Assembly: GCA_041164825.1 (NCBI GenBank)
Contig: JBEAOO010000195.1
Location: 1-23,130 of the forward strand
DNA: 23,130 bases
Reading direction: 5' to 3'
From: JBEAOO01 sp041164825
GTDB lineage: Bacteria; Pseudomonadota; Gammaproteobacteria; Burkholderiales; Burkholderiaceae_C
The notes beneath the pieces were generated by a model. The model had not been told where the DNA came from. It was given only the letters and a program-made list of their open reading frames with translations, and searched no databases. The translations under genes were made by a program, and so were the position numbers. Positions 1 through 7,862 of the stretch are shown piece after piece; position 1 is the first letter of the stretch, and each line of letters begins with the position of its first letter.

Positions 1-209
1 GCGTCAACGGCGACATCACCATCGCCGCCAGCAGCCGCATCGACCTCATCGGCGGCGACAGCAAAGTCAGCCTCAACGGCGGCAACATCGACTTCATCAC
101 GCCGGGCAGCTTCACGGTGAATCGGATTTTCAGGGTGTCGAGCACCGCATCCTTGAAGCGCCACCAAATTGAGAAGCCCGCTGATCACAAGATCAGCGGG
201 CTTTTTTAA
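1..209 (+). CDS. vgrG: C-terminal fragment of a VgrG-like type VI secretion spike protein (partial, probably truncated)
   Basis: The open frame enters from the left edge (first whole codon at base 3) and stops with TAA at 207-209. The first 40 or so residues have the short repeating beta-strand pattern of the VgrG C-terminal beta-helix (DUF2345 region), including SLNGGNIDFITPGSFTV, which closely matches the usual VgrG 'LNGGNI.F..PG.F.V' segment. In the family this part sharpens the type VI secretion spike. After FTV the match ends abruptly and about 28 unrelated residues follow, the last dozen encoded by the terminator hairpin itself. The gene therefore probably lost its normal 3' end, or a frameshift moved it into the hairpin. 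Most of the gene lies outside the window, so the rest of its state is unknown. Confidence 0.7.
   Translation, partial: VNGDITIAASSRIDLIGGDSKVSLNGGNIDFITPGSFTVNRIFRVSSTASLKRHQIEKPADHKISGLF
174..207 (+). terminator. Strong intrinsic terminator
   Basis: A perfect 13-bp stem (AAGCCCGCTGATC pairing with GATCAGCGGGCTT) closes a 4-base ACAA loop and runs into a tract of six T. It lies at the very end of the vgrG-like frame, and the TAA stop sits in its T tract. It should stop plus-strand transcripts from the left. It is not placed to end the minus-strand catabolic operon efficiently, because the A-rich side gives only a short U tract in that direction. Confidence 0.9.
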
Positions 210-454
210 TTCCGGGCCACGGTGCCGGCGTCCGCCGCGAGCCGCCGCCGGGGGGCGGGGACCGCGCACCGATGCGACCCCGCCTCACGTCGGCGCACAC
301 ACCCGCGGCCGCCATCGCCACGACCGGGCGCTGCACGGTCTGCTGTCCATCGGCGGGAACGCAAAGGGGTGAAGGCTCGCAAGCGCTGGAAAAGCGGGGA
401 GGACATCAGCGCAGTCGGCACACGCTCAGGCCGTGCTGGCGGAGCGCCTTCATT
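210..454. other. Intergenic stretch without a recognisable gene
   Basis: These 245 bp lie between the vgrG terminator and the stop codon of the esterase gene. Short open frames exist on both strands, but they are Arg/Pro/Ala-rich translations typical of GC-rich non-coding DNA and none has a convincing ribosome binding site. No clear intrinsic terminator for the minus-strand operon was seen here. Confidence 0.6.
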
Positions 455-2176
455 TCAGCGCTCGCAGGCAAAGCTGCTGGCCTGCTCCACGTCGCCGCTC
501 TTGTAGCGCGTGACCGTCGGGTAGGGGCAAAGCGGGCGGCTGCGGCTGGCCGACCAAGTGCTGGGCACCTCGCTGTTGACGCCGCCGGCGTTGCCTGCGC
601 CCCGGGCGGTGGCGACGATGCGATCCGGGGCGATGCCCTTCTCAACCCAATCGACCAAGGCCGTGAGCCCGTCGAACTGGTCGGTGGCCGGACCGCCGCG
701 CGAGTGGCCCATGCCGGGCACGCGGAAGAAGCGCACCGCATCAGACGCCGCGCCTTGGTAGCGGGCATTGACGCTGTCGTACCAGCGCGTGGTGTCGTCC
801 ACCGAGAACACCGGGTCCGCGTTGCCGTGGATCACCAGCACCTTGGCGCCGCGGTTGCGCACCGCATCGAGGTTGGCGGGGTCACGCGGCGTCATGAAGG
901 ACATCGCGCTCTCGGTGTAGACGCCGCTGGTGGCGTGGATGAGCGGCGCGTCGGTGTCGAAGTTGTAGTTCAGCGCGTAGGCCAAGGTGCTGGCCAGCGG
1001 CGTGGTGCTGGCCGGGGGCGAGGAGAAGATGAAGGCCACGGCCACCGGGTCGCGGCCGCCGCGCACGCTGTTGCGGAACTTCCAATCGGCCCAGCCGGTG
1101 GACGACAGGCCCGGGTCATAGGCCCAGCCGCTGTAGAGCGCCTGGCCGGCGCTGTTGCGGGCCCCGGTGTAGACGTTGGCGATGGCGGTTTTTTGCGCGG
1201 CGCTCAGGCAACTCCCGTCGCGCGCGCCGCTGCAGGTGGGCACATCGCGCTGCAGATCAAACGCGCTGCGGCAGGCGCCCCCGTCTTGCACCAGGCCATC
1301 GGCCAGACCGTCGAGCGCGTCGCAGCGGGCCAGGATGGCCTGGCTCAGCAGCGTTCGCTCGGTGGCGGGCAGGGCCGATTCGAGGTCAAAGTTGGGCGCC
1401 GTGCCGGTGCTGGTGGCCACGCTGGCCCACTGCTGGGCGCCGTAGAGCTGGGCCACGGCCGCCTTCGGCAGGTTGAAGCCGGGCGAGGTGGCGAGGTAGC
1501 CGTCGTACTGCTCGGGGTAGCGGGTGGCGGCCACCAGCGTGTGGCGCCCACCGTTGGAGGTGCCGCCGATGTAGGAGCGGTCCGGGCCCTTGCCGTAGGC
1601 GGCGCGGATCAGCGCCTTGGCCATGGGCGTGAGCGTGCCCACGGCCTGGTAGCCGTAGTCCAGGCGGGCTTGCGGGTCCAGGCCGAACATCGGGTTCTGC
1701 GCGCTGCTGTGGCCGGCGTCGGAGCTGAGCACCGCAAAACCGAGCTGCAGCCCGTGTTGCAGCGGGCCGCCGCCACTGAAGGCGCCGGTGGCCGTGGACA
1801 CGGCGCCGTCGGTGCCGCCGTTGGCCTGGTACAGGAAACGGCCGCGCCAGTCGTTGGGCAGGCGCATCTCGAAGCCGATGGCATAGGTCTGGCCATCCAC
1901 GGCGCTGACGCGTTCGTTCATCTTGCCGGTGATGCGGCAGTGCGCGGCCACCGGCTGGCCGGCGTTGCTCAAGGTGCCGGCAGCCACAGCCTCGGCGGCG
2001 GTGATCTGGGTGCCGGGGAAGGCGAAGCTGGTCAGCAGGACGCTGCATTGCGACAGCGGCGCGGCCTGGGCGGCGCTGAGCACCGGCAAGGCATCGGCGC
2101 CACCGCCGCCACAGGCGGCCAGGCTCAGCAGCGTCAAGGCGGCACCCAGCACAGGGGTGAGAACAGGTCGGGTCAT
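455..2176 (-). CDS. Tannase/feruloyl-esterase family lipoprotein (alpha/beta hydrolase)
   Basis: The protein has 573 residues from the chosen ATG, which has GGAGA 6 bases upstream; a longer TTG-started frame to 2212 has nothing comparable. It begins with a lipoprotein signal, lipobox LAAC with the lipidated Cys at 22, so it should be membrane-anchored in the envelope. The body fits the tannase/feruloyl-esterase family (PF07519): nucleophile motif GGTSNGGRH (Ser207), an Asp/Gly-rich lid segment CDALDGLADG like the calcium site of the family, the acid Asp454 in HGNADPV and the base His491 in PGMGHSRGG. These enzymes cut esters of aromatic acids such as ferulate or gallate. The Cys residues that usually neighbour the catalytic Ser and His are Thr206 and Ser492 here. 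It is the last gene of the catabolic block, 141 bp after the acyl-CoA dehydrogenase, and could supply the aromatic acid that the operon activates. The exact ester is not known. Confidence 0.88.
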   Translation of the reverse strand: MTRPVLTPVLGAALTLLSLAACGGGGADALPVLSAAQAAPLSQCSVLLTSFAFPGTQITAAEAVAAGTLSNAGQPVAAHCRITGKMNERVSAVDGQTYAIGFEMRLPNDWRGRFLYQANGGTDGAVSTATGAFSGGGPLQHGLQLGFAVLSSDAGHSSAQNPMFGLDPQARLDYGYQAVGTLTPMAKALIRAAYGKGPDRSYIGGTSNGGRHTLVAATRYPEQYDGYLATSPGFNLPKAAVAQLYGAQQWASVATSTGTAPNFDLESALPATERTLLSQAILARCDALDGLADGLVQDGGACRSAFDLQRDVPTCSGARDGSCLSAAQKTAIANVYTGARNSAGQALYSGWAYDPGLSSTGWADWKFRNSVRGGRDPVAVAFIFSSPPASTTPLASTLAYALNYNFDTDAPLIHATSGVYTESAMSFMTPRDPANLDAVRNRGAKVLVIHGNADPVFSVDDTTRWYDSVNARYQGAASDAVRFFRVPGMGHSRGGPATDQFDGLTALVDWVEKGIAPDRIVATARGAGNAGGVNSEVPSTWSASRSRPLCPYPTVTRYKSGDVEQASSFACER

Positions 2177-2182
2177 GGGCAA

Positions 2183-2187
2183 TCTCC
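2183..2187 (-). promoter_or_regulatory. Ribosome binding site fixing the esterase start
   Basis: GGAGA (read on the minus strand) stands 6 bases before the ATG at 2176. That start places the lipoprotein signal directly at the N-terminus, and the longer TTG-started version would bury it behind 12 residues. Confidence 0.75.
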
Positions 2188-2212
2188 AGCGGTGGGAGGG
2201 GTGGTGGAACAA

Positions 2213-2242
2213 GGGCCGTGCGCCATGCGGCGGCCACGGCCC
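2213..2242. other. GC-rich hairpin between acyl-CoA dehydrogenase and esterase genes
   Basis: Perfect 8-bp arms GGGCCGTG and CACGGCCC enclose a 14-base loop that can pair further (GCC with GGC). There is no T tract. It lies in the longest gap inside the catabolic block (2177-2317). It could attenuate transcription or protect mRNA between the two genes, and the sequence alone does not decide this. Confidence 0.45.
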
Positions 2243-2317
2243 GGTGACAACGCGGGGCGCAGGTCGCCCTGCCGCTGGGCCAGCGGCGCGGGCGGTGTCA
2301 AAGGACGGTGGGGGCCG

Positions 2318-4147
2318 CTACGGCGAGGCTGCCGTGTGCACCCACGGCAGCGGCGTGGCCCACTGGCGCACGCGGGCCCAGCGCCATTGCGCGGCCGGCA
2401 GCAGCCAGTCCACGCCGAAGGCGCACGCGCTCAGGCGCGTGTCGCGCGCCTCGCTGGCCGCTTGTGGCACGGCGGCCAGCGCGATGCGCGCCCAGGCCCA
2501 GGCCAGCAGCAGGTGGCCCATGGCGTGCAGCATGTCGTCGGCCACGCGCAGCGGCGCTTCGGCGTCTTGCTGCCGCGCTTCGGTCAATCGAGCCACGGCC
2601 TCGCTGGCCGCGGCCGACTGGGCACGCAGCGCCTCGGCCAGGCGGCGCAGCAGCGCGCGGTCGGCGGCGTCGCTGGCCGAGGTGGCCGCGGAGTGGTCGG
2701 CCAGTGCCTCGCAGCGCGCCACGGTGTGTTGCAACTCGGCCTGCAACAGGGCCAGGCCGCGGCCCGGGCCCAGCAGCTTGCGCATCACCAGGTCGATGGC
2801 CTGGACCTCGTTCGTGCCTTCGTAGATCAGCGCGATGCGGCTGTCACGCACCTGCTGCTCGATGCCGTACTCGTGGATGTAGCCGTAACCGCCGAGCACA
2901 CCGAGCGCGTCGTCGGTGCCGCGGTGGCCGATGTCGGTGAGGAAGGCCTTCACCACCGGCGTGAGCAGGGCCACCAGCTCGCCCGCGTCGTGGCGCTGCG
3001 TGGCATCGGGTTGCTGCTCGTGCACATCGAGCAGGCTCGCCGTCCAGTAGGCCAGCACGCGCGCACCCTGCGTGTGAGCCTGCAGCGTCAGCAGCGTGCG
3101 GCGCACGGCGGGGTGCCAGGCGATTGGGTGCGGGCCGGCCTCGGCTGCACCGTCAGGCGACGCGGGCGCGCGCATCTGCCGGCGCTCCAGCGCATACGTG
3201 CAGGCGGTCTGCGTGGCCGCTTCCAGGTGGCCCAGGCCCTGCAGTCCCACATGCAAGCGCGCTGCGTTCATCATCACAAACATGGCCGCCAAGCCGCCAT
3301 GCGGCTCGCCCAGCAACCAGCCCTCGGCCGCCTCAAAGCGCATCTGGCAGGTGGCGCTGCCCTTGAGGCCCATCTTCTTTTCGATGCCGTCGCAGTGCAC
3401 GCTGTTGCGCCGGCCATCGGGCAGCACCTGCGGCACCAGCAGCAGCGACAGGCCCTTGGTGCCCGCCGGTGCATCGGGCAGGCGTGCCAGCACCAGGTGC
3501 ACGATGTTGGGTGTGAAGTCTTGGGCACCACCCGAGATGAAGATCTTCTGCCCGCTCACGCGCACCGCGTCGCCATTGGCCACCGGGCCGGGCGCCACCG
3601 GCTCGGCCTTGCTGCGCAGCAGGGCCAGGTCGCTGCCGGCCTGCGGCTCGGTGAGGTTCATCGTGGCCAGCCACTCGCCGCTGACGATGGCGGGCAGGTA
3701 GCGCTCGCGCAGCGCCGGTGAGCCATGCGCCCGCAGCGCCTCATACGCCCCGTGCAGCAAGCCGGGGTACATGGTCCAGGCGTGGTTGGCCGAGACCAGC
3801 ATCTCGAACAGCGCCGCGTTGAGCAACTGCGGCAAGCCTTGGCCGCCGTGGTCCACATCACAGGCCAGTGCGGGCCAGCCACCCTCCACAAAGGCCTGCC
3901 ACGCGGCCGCAAACCCCGGCGGCGTGCTGACGCCCTCGGGCGTCCAGGCACAGCCCGCCAGGTCGCCCGGGCCGTTGAGCGGCGCGAGCGTATCGCGCGC
4001 AAAACGTGCGGCCTGGTTGAGCACCTCTTGGGCCAACTCGGCGTCGGTGTCAGCGTGTGCCGGCATCTGGGCCCACTGCTCGGGTGCGCGCAGCACCGCT
4101 TCCAGCACAAATTGAATCTCAGCGACGGGGGGTTGGTAGGTGCTCAT
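2318..4147 (-). CDS. Acyl-CoA dehydrogenase, long FadE/DmdC-like type
   Basis: This 609-residue flavoprotein has the length and layout of the long acyl-CoA dehydrogenases related to 3-methylmercaptopropionyl-CoA dehydrogenase (DmdC). It has a short N-terminal extension, an alpha N-domain, the central strand segment MNLTEPQAGSDLALL (FAD and substrate contacts), and the C-terminal helical domain with the extra tail typical of this subgroup. The catalytic base is expected at Glu443 in IYEGTNEVQ, where DmdC-type enzymes carry it. The reaction is alpha,beta-dehydrogenation of an acyl-CoA with electrons passed to ETF. In this operon a plausible substrate is a phenylpropanoyl-CoA (for example dihydroferuloyl-CoA), giving the cinnamoyl-CoA that the hydratase uses. 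The start lies 10 bp after the Bug gene stop with no strong ribosome site, which suggests translational coupling. The substrate is inferred from context only. Confidence 0.88.
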   Translation of the reverse strand: MSTYQPPVAEIQFVLEAVLRAPEQWAQMPAHADTDAELAQEVLNQAARFARDTLAPLNGPGDLAGCAWTPEGVSTPPGFAAAWQAFVEGGWPALACDVDHGGQGLPQLLNAALFEMLVSANHAWTMYPGLLHGAYEALRAHGSPALRERYLPAIVSGEWLATMNLTEPQAGSDLALLRSKAEPVAPGPVANGDAVRVSGQKIFISGGAQDFTPNIVHLVLARLPDAPAGTKGLSLLLVPQVLPDGRRNSVHCDGIEKKMGLKGSATCQMRFEAAEGWLLGEPHGGLAAMFVMMNAARLHVGLQGLGHLEAATQTACTYALERRQMRAPASPDGAAEAGPHPIAWHPAVRRTLLTLQAHTQGARVLAYWTASLLDVHEQQPDATQRHDAGELVALLTPVVKAFLTDIGHRGTDDALGVLGGYGYIHEYGIEQQVRDSRIALIYEGTNEVQAIDLVMRKLLGPGRGLALLQAELQHTVARCEALADHSAATSASDAADRALLRRLAEALRAQSAAASEAVARLTEARQQDAEAPLRVADDMLHAMGHLLLAWAWARIALAAVPQAASEARDTRLSACAFGVDWLLPAAQWRWARVRQWATPLPWVHTAASP

Positions 4148-4157
4148 GGGGCAGCCA

Positions 4158-5156
4158 TCAGCTTTCCGGCGTGAAGCCGATGCGCTTGACGATCGGTGCC
4201 CAGGCCGCCGTTTCGTCCTTCACCGCCTTGGCCTGCTCGGCCGGCGTGTTGACGGCCAGCTCGATGCCCAACTGCGCCAGCGCCTCAATGGTGTCGGGCG
4301 TGTTCATGCCCGTGCGGATGGCCGCGGCCAGGCGCTGCACCAGCTCAGGCGAGGCTTTGCCAGGCAGGAACACGCCGTACCACTCGTGCTGCTCCAGCGC
4401 CGGAAAAGCCAGCTCGGTGAAGGTCGGCACATCGGGCGCGAAGCGGCTGCGCTTGGCACCGGTGGTGGCCAGAATGCGCAGCTTGCCGGTCTTCACGTGG
4501 TTGATGAAATCGCCCACCGGGCCGACGAACGACGTGACCTGCCCGCCCAACAAATCTTGGATGCCCGGGGCCGAACCGCGGTACGGCACGTGGCGCAGGT
4601 CGGCACCACTTTCCTTCTCCAGCAAGGCGCCCACAAAGTGCGGCGGCGTGCCAGCGCCCGGGCTGCCGTAGTTGGCCGAGGCGTTGTTGGCCTTGGCCCA
4701 GGCGATGAAGTCTTTGAGCGTTTTGACCGATGCCGGCACGGCCGGGCCCACGCCCAGGCGGAACACCACTTGCGTCAGGCTGCACACCGGCGTGAGGTCT
4801 TCGGCCGTGTAGCTGAGCTTGCTGTAGAGGTGCGGGTAGAGCGTGATCATGGCCGCAGGCGTCACCAGCAGCGTGCTGCCATCGGGCGCGGCGCGGCGCA
4901 GTTCTTCCACGCCCAAGCGGCCACCGGCGCCGGGCTTGTTTTCCACCACGGCCACGCGGGCCACGGCGCCACGCAGCTTGTCGGCCACGCGGCGGGCCAC
5001 GGCGTCTACCGTGCCCCCGGCGGGAAAGCCCACCAGCACGCGCTGGGTGTCGATGACTTGGGCAACGGCAGCGCCGGGCAAGGCGCTGCTCACGGCACCG
5101 GCCAGTGCGGTGAGCATCAACTGGCGGCGATCGATCAGAACGGTGTGTGCGGTCAT
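4158..5156 (-). CDS. Bug-family periplasmic substrate-binding protein (tripartite tricarboxylate transporter type)
   Basis: The product has 332 residues. AGGAGA 9 bases before the ATG at 5156 supports this start over the longer frame to 5207. The N-terminus carries a twin-arginine-like signal (RRQLM at residues 10-14, a hydrophobic stretch, likely cleavage AVA/Q after residue 32). The mature protein has the family features of the Bug/TctC fold: an N-terminal VGFPAGGTVDAVAR segment, GGRLGVEELRRAAPDGSTLL, LKDFIAWAKAN, and a C-terminal LAQLGIELAVNTPAE region. Such proteins bind organic acids in the periplasm, sometimes with TctAB membrane partners and often as orphans in Burkholderiales. No TctA or TctB gene is visible here, so this is an orphan binder, probably for the aromatic acid handled by the operon. 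It lies 47 bp after the dehydrogenase and 10 bp before the acyl-CoA dehydrogenase. Confidence 0.9.
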   Translation of the reverse strand: MTAHTVLIDRRQLMLTALAGAVSSALPGAAVAQVIDTQRVLVGFPAGGTVDAVARRVADKLRGAVARVAVVENKPGAGGRLGVEELRRAAPDGSTLLVTPAAMITLYPHLYSKLSYTAEDLTPVCSLTQVVFRLGVGPAVPASVKTLKDFIAWAKANNASANYGSPGAGTPPHFVGALLEKESGADLRHVPYRGSAPGIQDLLGGQVTSFVGPVGDFINHVKTGKLRILATTGAKRSRFAPDVPTFTELAFPALEQHEWYGVFLPGKASPELVQRLAAAIRTGMNTPDTIEALAQLGIELAVNTPAEQAKAVKDETAAWAPIVKRIGFTPES

Positions 5157-5165
5157 GGTGGTTTG

Positions 5166-5171
5166 TCTCCT
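5166..5171 (-). promoter_or_regulatory. Ribosome binding site fixing the Bug protein start
   Basis: AGGAGA on the minus strand stands 9 bases before the ATG at 5156. It places the twin-arginine-like signal near the N-terminus and argues against the 17-residue longer start. Confidence 0.75.
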
Positions 5172-5203
5172 CTGTGGGTGCTGTGGGTGAACGGTGAACA
5201 GGC

Positions 5204-5974
5204 TCAACGCGGCGCCATGCGCAGCGCGCCATCGAGGCGAATCACTTCGCCATTCAGGTGCCCGTTGCTGACGATGTGCGCGGCCAATCCGGCGAATTCG
5301 TCGGGCTGGCCCAGGCGCTTGGGAAAGGGGATGGACGCGGCCAGCGTGGCCTGCACCTCAGCCGGCAGCTCGCTCATCAGCGGCGTGGCAAACAGCCCCG
5401 GCGCGATGGTGCACACGCGCACGCCAAACTGCGCCAAGTCGCGCGCCAGCGGCAGCGTCATGCCGGCCACGCCGGCCTTCGACGCGGCATAACCCTCTTG
5501 CCCCACTTGGCCGTCAAAGGCGGCCACCGAGGCGGTGTTGACGATCACGCCGCGCTCGCCGTCGGTGCCGGCCACCGGGTCGAGTTGGACGATGCGCGCG
5601 GCGGCCAGGCGGATCACGTTGTAGGTGCCGATCAGGTTGATGCGCACCACGCGCTCGAAGTCTTCCAGCGGCGCGGGCGAGCCGTCGCGCTGCACCACGC
5701 GCTTGGCGGTGCCAATGCCGGCGATGTTCATCACGATGCGCGCCGGGCCGTGGGCCGCTTCCGTCGCATCGAGGGCGGCGGTGACCGAGGCGGTGTCGGT
5801 GATGTCGCAGGCGCAGGCGATGCCGCCGATGTCTGCGGCCACGCGAGCCGCATTGGCGGCATGGATGTCGAGCACGGCCACCTTGGCACCGAGTGCGCTG
5901 AGGTGGCGCGCCACGGCCTCGCCGAGGCCCGATCCGCCGCCGGTCACGAGCGCGGCTTGTCCTTGAATGTTCAT
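5204..5974 (-). CDS. Short-chain dehydrogenase, 3-hydroxyacyl-CoA dehydrogenase (HSD10-like)
   Basis: The protein has 256 residues from an ATG preceded by GGAGA 6 bases upstream; the open frame continues upstream to 6184 but has no family match there. It is a classical short-chain dehydrogenase: the nucleotide-binding TGGGSGLG at 11-18, acidic Asp36 at the end of the second strand (NAD preference), NIAG at 83-86, and the catalytic set Asn113, Ser149, Tyr162 and Lys166 (YAASK). The overall sequence, with DITDTASV, GERGVIVNTASVAAFDGQ and PFPKRLGQPDEFA, resembles the type II 3-hydroxyacyl-CoA dehydrogenase (HSD10) branch. The expected job is oxidation of the 3-hydroxyacyl-CoA made by the hydratase to the 3-ketoacyl-CoA cleaved by the thiolase. 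It sits 28 bp after the CoA synthetase gene. Confidence 0.9.
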   Translation of the reverse strand: MNIQGQAALVTGGGSGLGEAVARHLSALGAKVAVLDIHAANAARVAADIGGIACACDITDTASVTAALDATEAAHGPARIVMNIAGIGTAKRVVQRDGSPAPLEDFERVVRINLIGTYNVIRLAAARIVQLDPVAGTDGERGVIVNTASVAAFDGQVGQEGYAASKAGVAGMTLPLARDLAQFGVRVCTIAPGLFATPLMSELPAEVQATLAASIPFPKRLGQPDEFAGLAAHIVSNGHLNGEVIRLDGALRMAPR

Positions 5975-6002
5975 GATGTGTCTCCGTCTGACTGGGGGCT
6001 TC

Positions 6003-7862
6003 TCAACCGCGCTGGGGCAAGAAGAGGCAGGGGTCGCTGGCGCTGCCGAGGTACATGGCCTCCACCACGCTGGCGCGGTGCGTGAGCACGGCGCGTTGGT
6101 TGATGGAGCCTTTGTCGGTGACCTCGCCGTGGTCGATGGACGGCGGCTCGGCCAGCACATGCAGCCGCGCCGGGCGGTTGGCACCGCCGGTGCCGGCGGC
6201 CCACAGGCGGTTCAGCAGACCCTGGAAGAACGCGCGCACCGCCGGGTGGTGCAGCACCTCGGGCGCGGGCACATCGTCGGCCAGCCCTGCCAAGCGCCGC
6301 GCCTCGTCCACACGCGGGAACACCATCACCGCAATCTCATCGCGGTTGATGCCGGCGATCACGCTGTCTTGCACCAGTGGGAAGCCGTGGGCCAGCACCT
6401 TGGCGCGCAACGGGCCCACGCTCACAAAGGTGCCCGAGGAGAGCTTGAAGTCTTCGGCCAAGCGGCCGTCGTAGACCAGGCCTTGCAGCGGGTCGGCGGG
6501 GTCGATAAAACGCACGGCGTCGCCGGTGCAGTAGTAGCCCTCGTCGTCAAAGGCTTCGGCCGTGAGCCCCGGTTCGCGCCAGTAGCCGGGCATCACGTTG
6601 GGGCCCCGGAAGCGGATCTCGGTTTTGCCGTCGGTGGGCACCAGCTTCACGTCCACGCCGGGCAGCGGCAGGCCGATGGTGCCGGCGGGGCTGGCGCGGT
6701 TCAGGTTGTAGGTACAGCTCGGGGCGGTTTCGGTCATGCCCAGGCTGCTGATCATCTGGATGCGCTCACCCACGGCCGCTTCGGCATGGGCGTCGAGTGC
6801 ATCGAGCGTGGCTTGCGAGAGGCCGGCGCCACCAAACTCAAACAACTGCACGCGGGCAAACAGCGCCTGGCGCAGCTCGGCATCGCTGTTCATTGCCGAG
6901 CACAGCGCGTCAAAACCCTTGGGCACGTTGAAGTAAATCGTGGGCGAGACCGACTTGAGGTTGCGCACCGTCTGTGCCAAGCCCTGCGGCGTCGGCTTGC
7001 CCTCGTCGATGTAGAGGCTGCCGCCGTTGTGGAGCGCGATGCCGAGGTTGTGGTTGCCGCCAAAGGTGTGGCTCCAGGGCAGCCAGTCGACCAGCACGGG
7101 CGGCGTGTCGGCATCGGTCAGGCAGGGCAAGGCCTGGGCAATCATCTGCTGGTTGGCGCACCACATGCGCTGGGTGACGATCACGCCCTTGGGCAGCTTG
7201 GTGGAGCCCGAGGTGAACATCAACTTGGCAATGGTGTGTGGGCCGGTGGCCGCATGGGCCGCGTCGCCGCTGGCGCTGGGCACGGTGGCCAGCAGCTCGG
7301 CAAAGGGTGTGCTGGCGCGGTGGGCCAAGGCGCCCTGCCCCAGCACCACCGCCACGTCGGCCGGCATCACGGCCTCGATGGCCGGGCCGAAGCCTGCGTG
7401 TGCGGCGTACACCATGCCGGGCGTGGACTGCGCGGCGATGTGGCGCAGCTTGCCAAAGTCGGTGGACACCAGCGAATACGCGGCCGAGAGCGACACCACC
7501 GGCACGCCCACCCACATGGCGCCCAGCATCAGACTGAGGTGTTCGAGGTCGTTGTCGGACAGCACCATCAGCGGCCGCTCGGCCGACAGGCCCCGGTCCA
7601 CCAGCGCCTGGCCGATGGCACGGGCGCGATCCAGCATCTGCGCGTAGCTGACGTGGATCCATGCGCCATCGCTGCCGCGCTGCGCGGCCAGCGTGCGCTC
7701 GGGCGCCACGGCGGCCCAGTGCACCAGCCGATCGGTGAGGCGCGCGGCGTGGTCTTGCAGCGGCTCCAGCGCACGCAATACCTGGGCGCCATTGGCCAAG
7801 GTCTCGATCGAGGTGGCGTGCTGCCCGCCCAGGCGCACGGCGCGATACACCGGCGCGTTCAT
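6003..7862 (-). CDS. fcs: Feruloyl-CoA synthetase (hydroxycinnamate-CoA ligase)
   Basis: This 619-residue protein belongs to the AMP-forming acyl-CoA synthetases. The phosphate loop TSGSTKLPKG is at 217-226, followed by the aromatic-rich W-P-WSHTFGGNHN segment, MISSLGMTETAP, the YCTGDAVRF motif, the hinge GRLAEDFKLSSGTFVSVGPLR and the adenylation lysine Lys584 in TDKGSINQ. The length and the PWSHTFGGN, LAEDFKL and VGPLR signatures fit the feruloyl-CoA synthase subgroup, which activates ferulate, p-coumarate or caffeate with ATP and CoA in the cytoplasm. The ATG overlaps the hydratase stop by 4 bp (ATGA), so the two are translationally coupled. Which hydroxycinnamate is preferred cannot be read from the sequence, and a related aryl-propenoic acid is possible. 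Confidence 0.9.
   Translation of the reverse strand: MNAPVYRAVRLGGQHATSIETLANGAQVLRALEPLQDHAARLTDRLVHWAAVAPERTLAAQRGSDGAWIHVSYAQMLDRARAIGQALVDRGLSAERPLMVLSDNDLEHLSLMLGAMWVGVPVVSLSAAYSLVSTDFGKLRHIAAQSTPGMVYAAHAGFGPAIEAVMPADVAVVLGQGALAHRASTPFAELLATVPSASGDAAHAATGPHTIAKLMFTSGSTKLPKGVIVTQRMWCANQQMIAQALPCLTDADTPPVLVDWLPWSHTFGGNHNLGIALHNGGSLYIDEGKPTPQGLAQTVRNLKSVSPTIYFNVPKGFDALCSAMNSDAELRQALFARVQLFEFGGAGLSQATLDALDAHAEAAVGERIQMISSLGMTETAPSCTYNLNRASPAGTIGLPLPGVDVKLVPTDGKTEIRFRGPNVMPGYWREPGLTAEAFDDEGYYCTGDAVRFIDPADPLQGLVYDGRLAEDFKLSSGTFVSVGPLRAKVLAHGFPLVQDSVIAGINRDEIAVMVFPRVDEARRLAGLADDVPAPEVLHHPAVRAFFQGLLNRLWAAGTGGANRPARLHVLAEPPSIDHGEVTDKGSINQRAVLTHRASVVEAMYLGSASDPCLFLPQRG

Noticed and set aside
2177..2212. 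Upstream extension of the esterase from a TTG at 2212
   Set aside because: It would place 12 residues before the lipoprotein signal, and the ribosome site lies inside the extension just before the ATG at 2176.
272..3721. Plus-strand open frame of 1149 codons
   Set aside because: It is antisense to the esterase and acyl-CoA dehydrogenase genes. Its translation is a monotonous Gly/Ala/Arg/His/Val mix from high-GC codon bias and matches no family.
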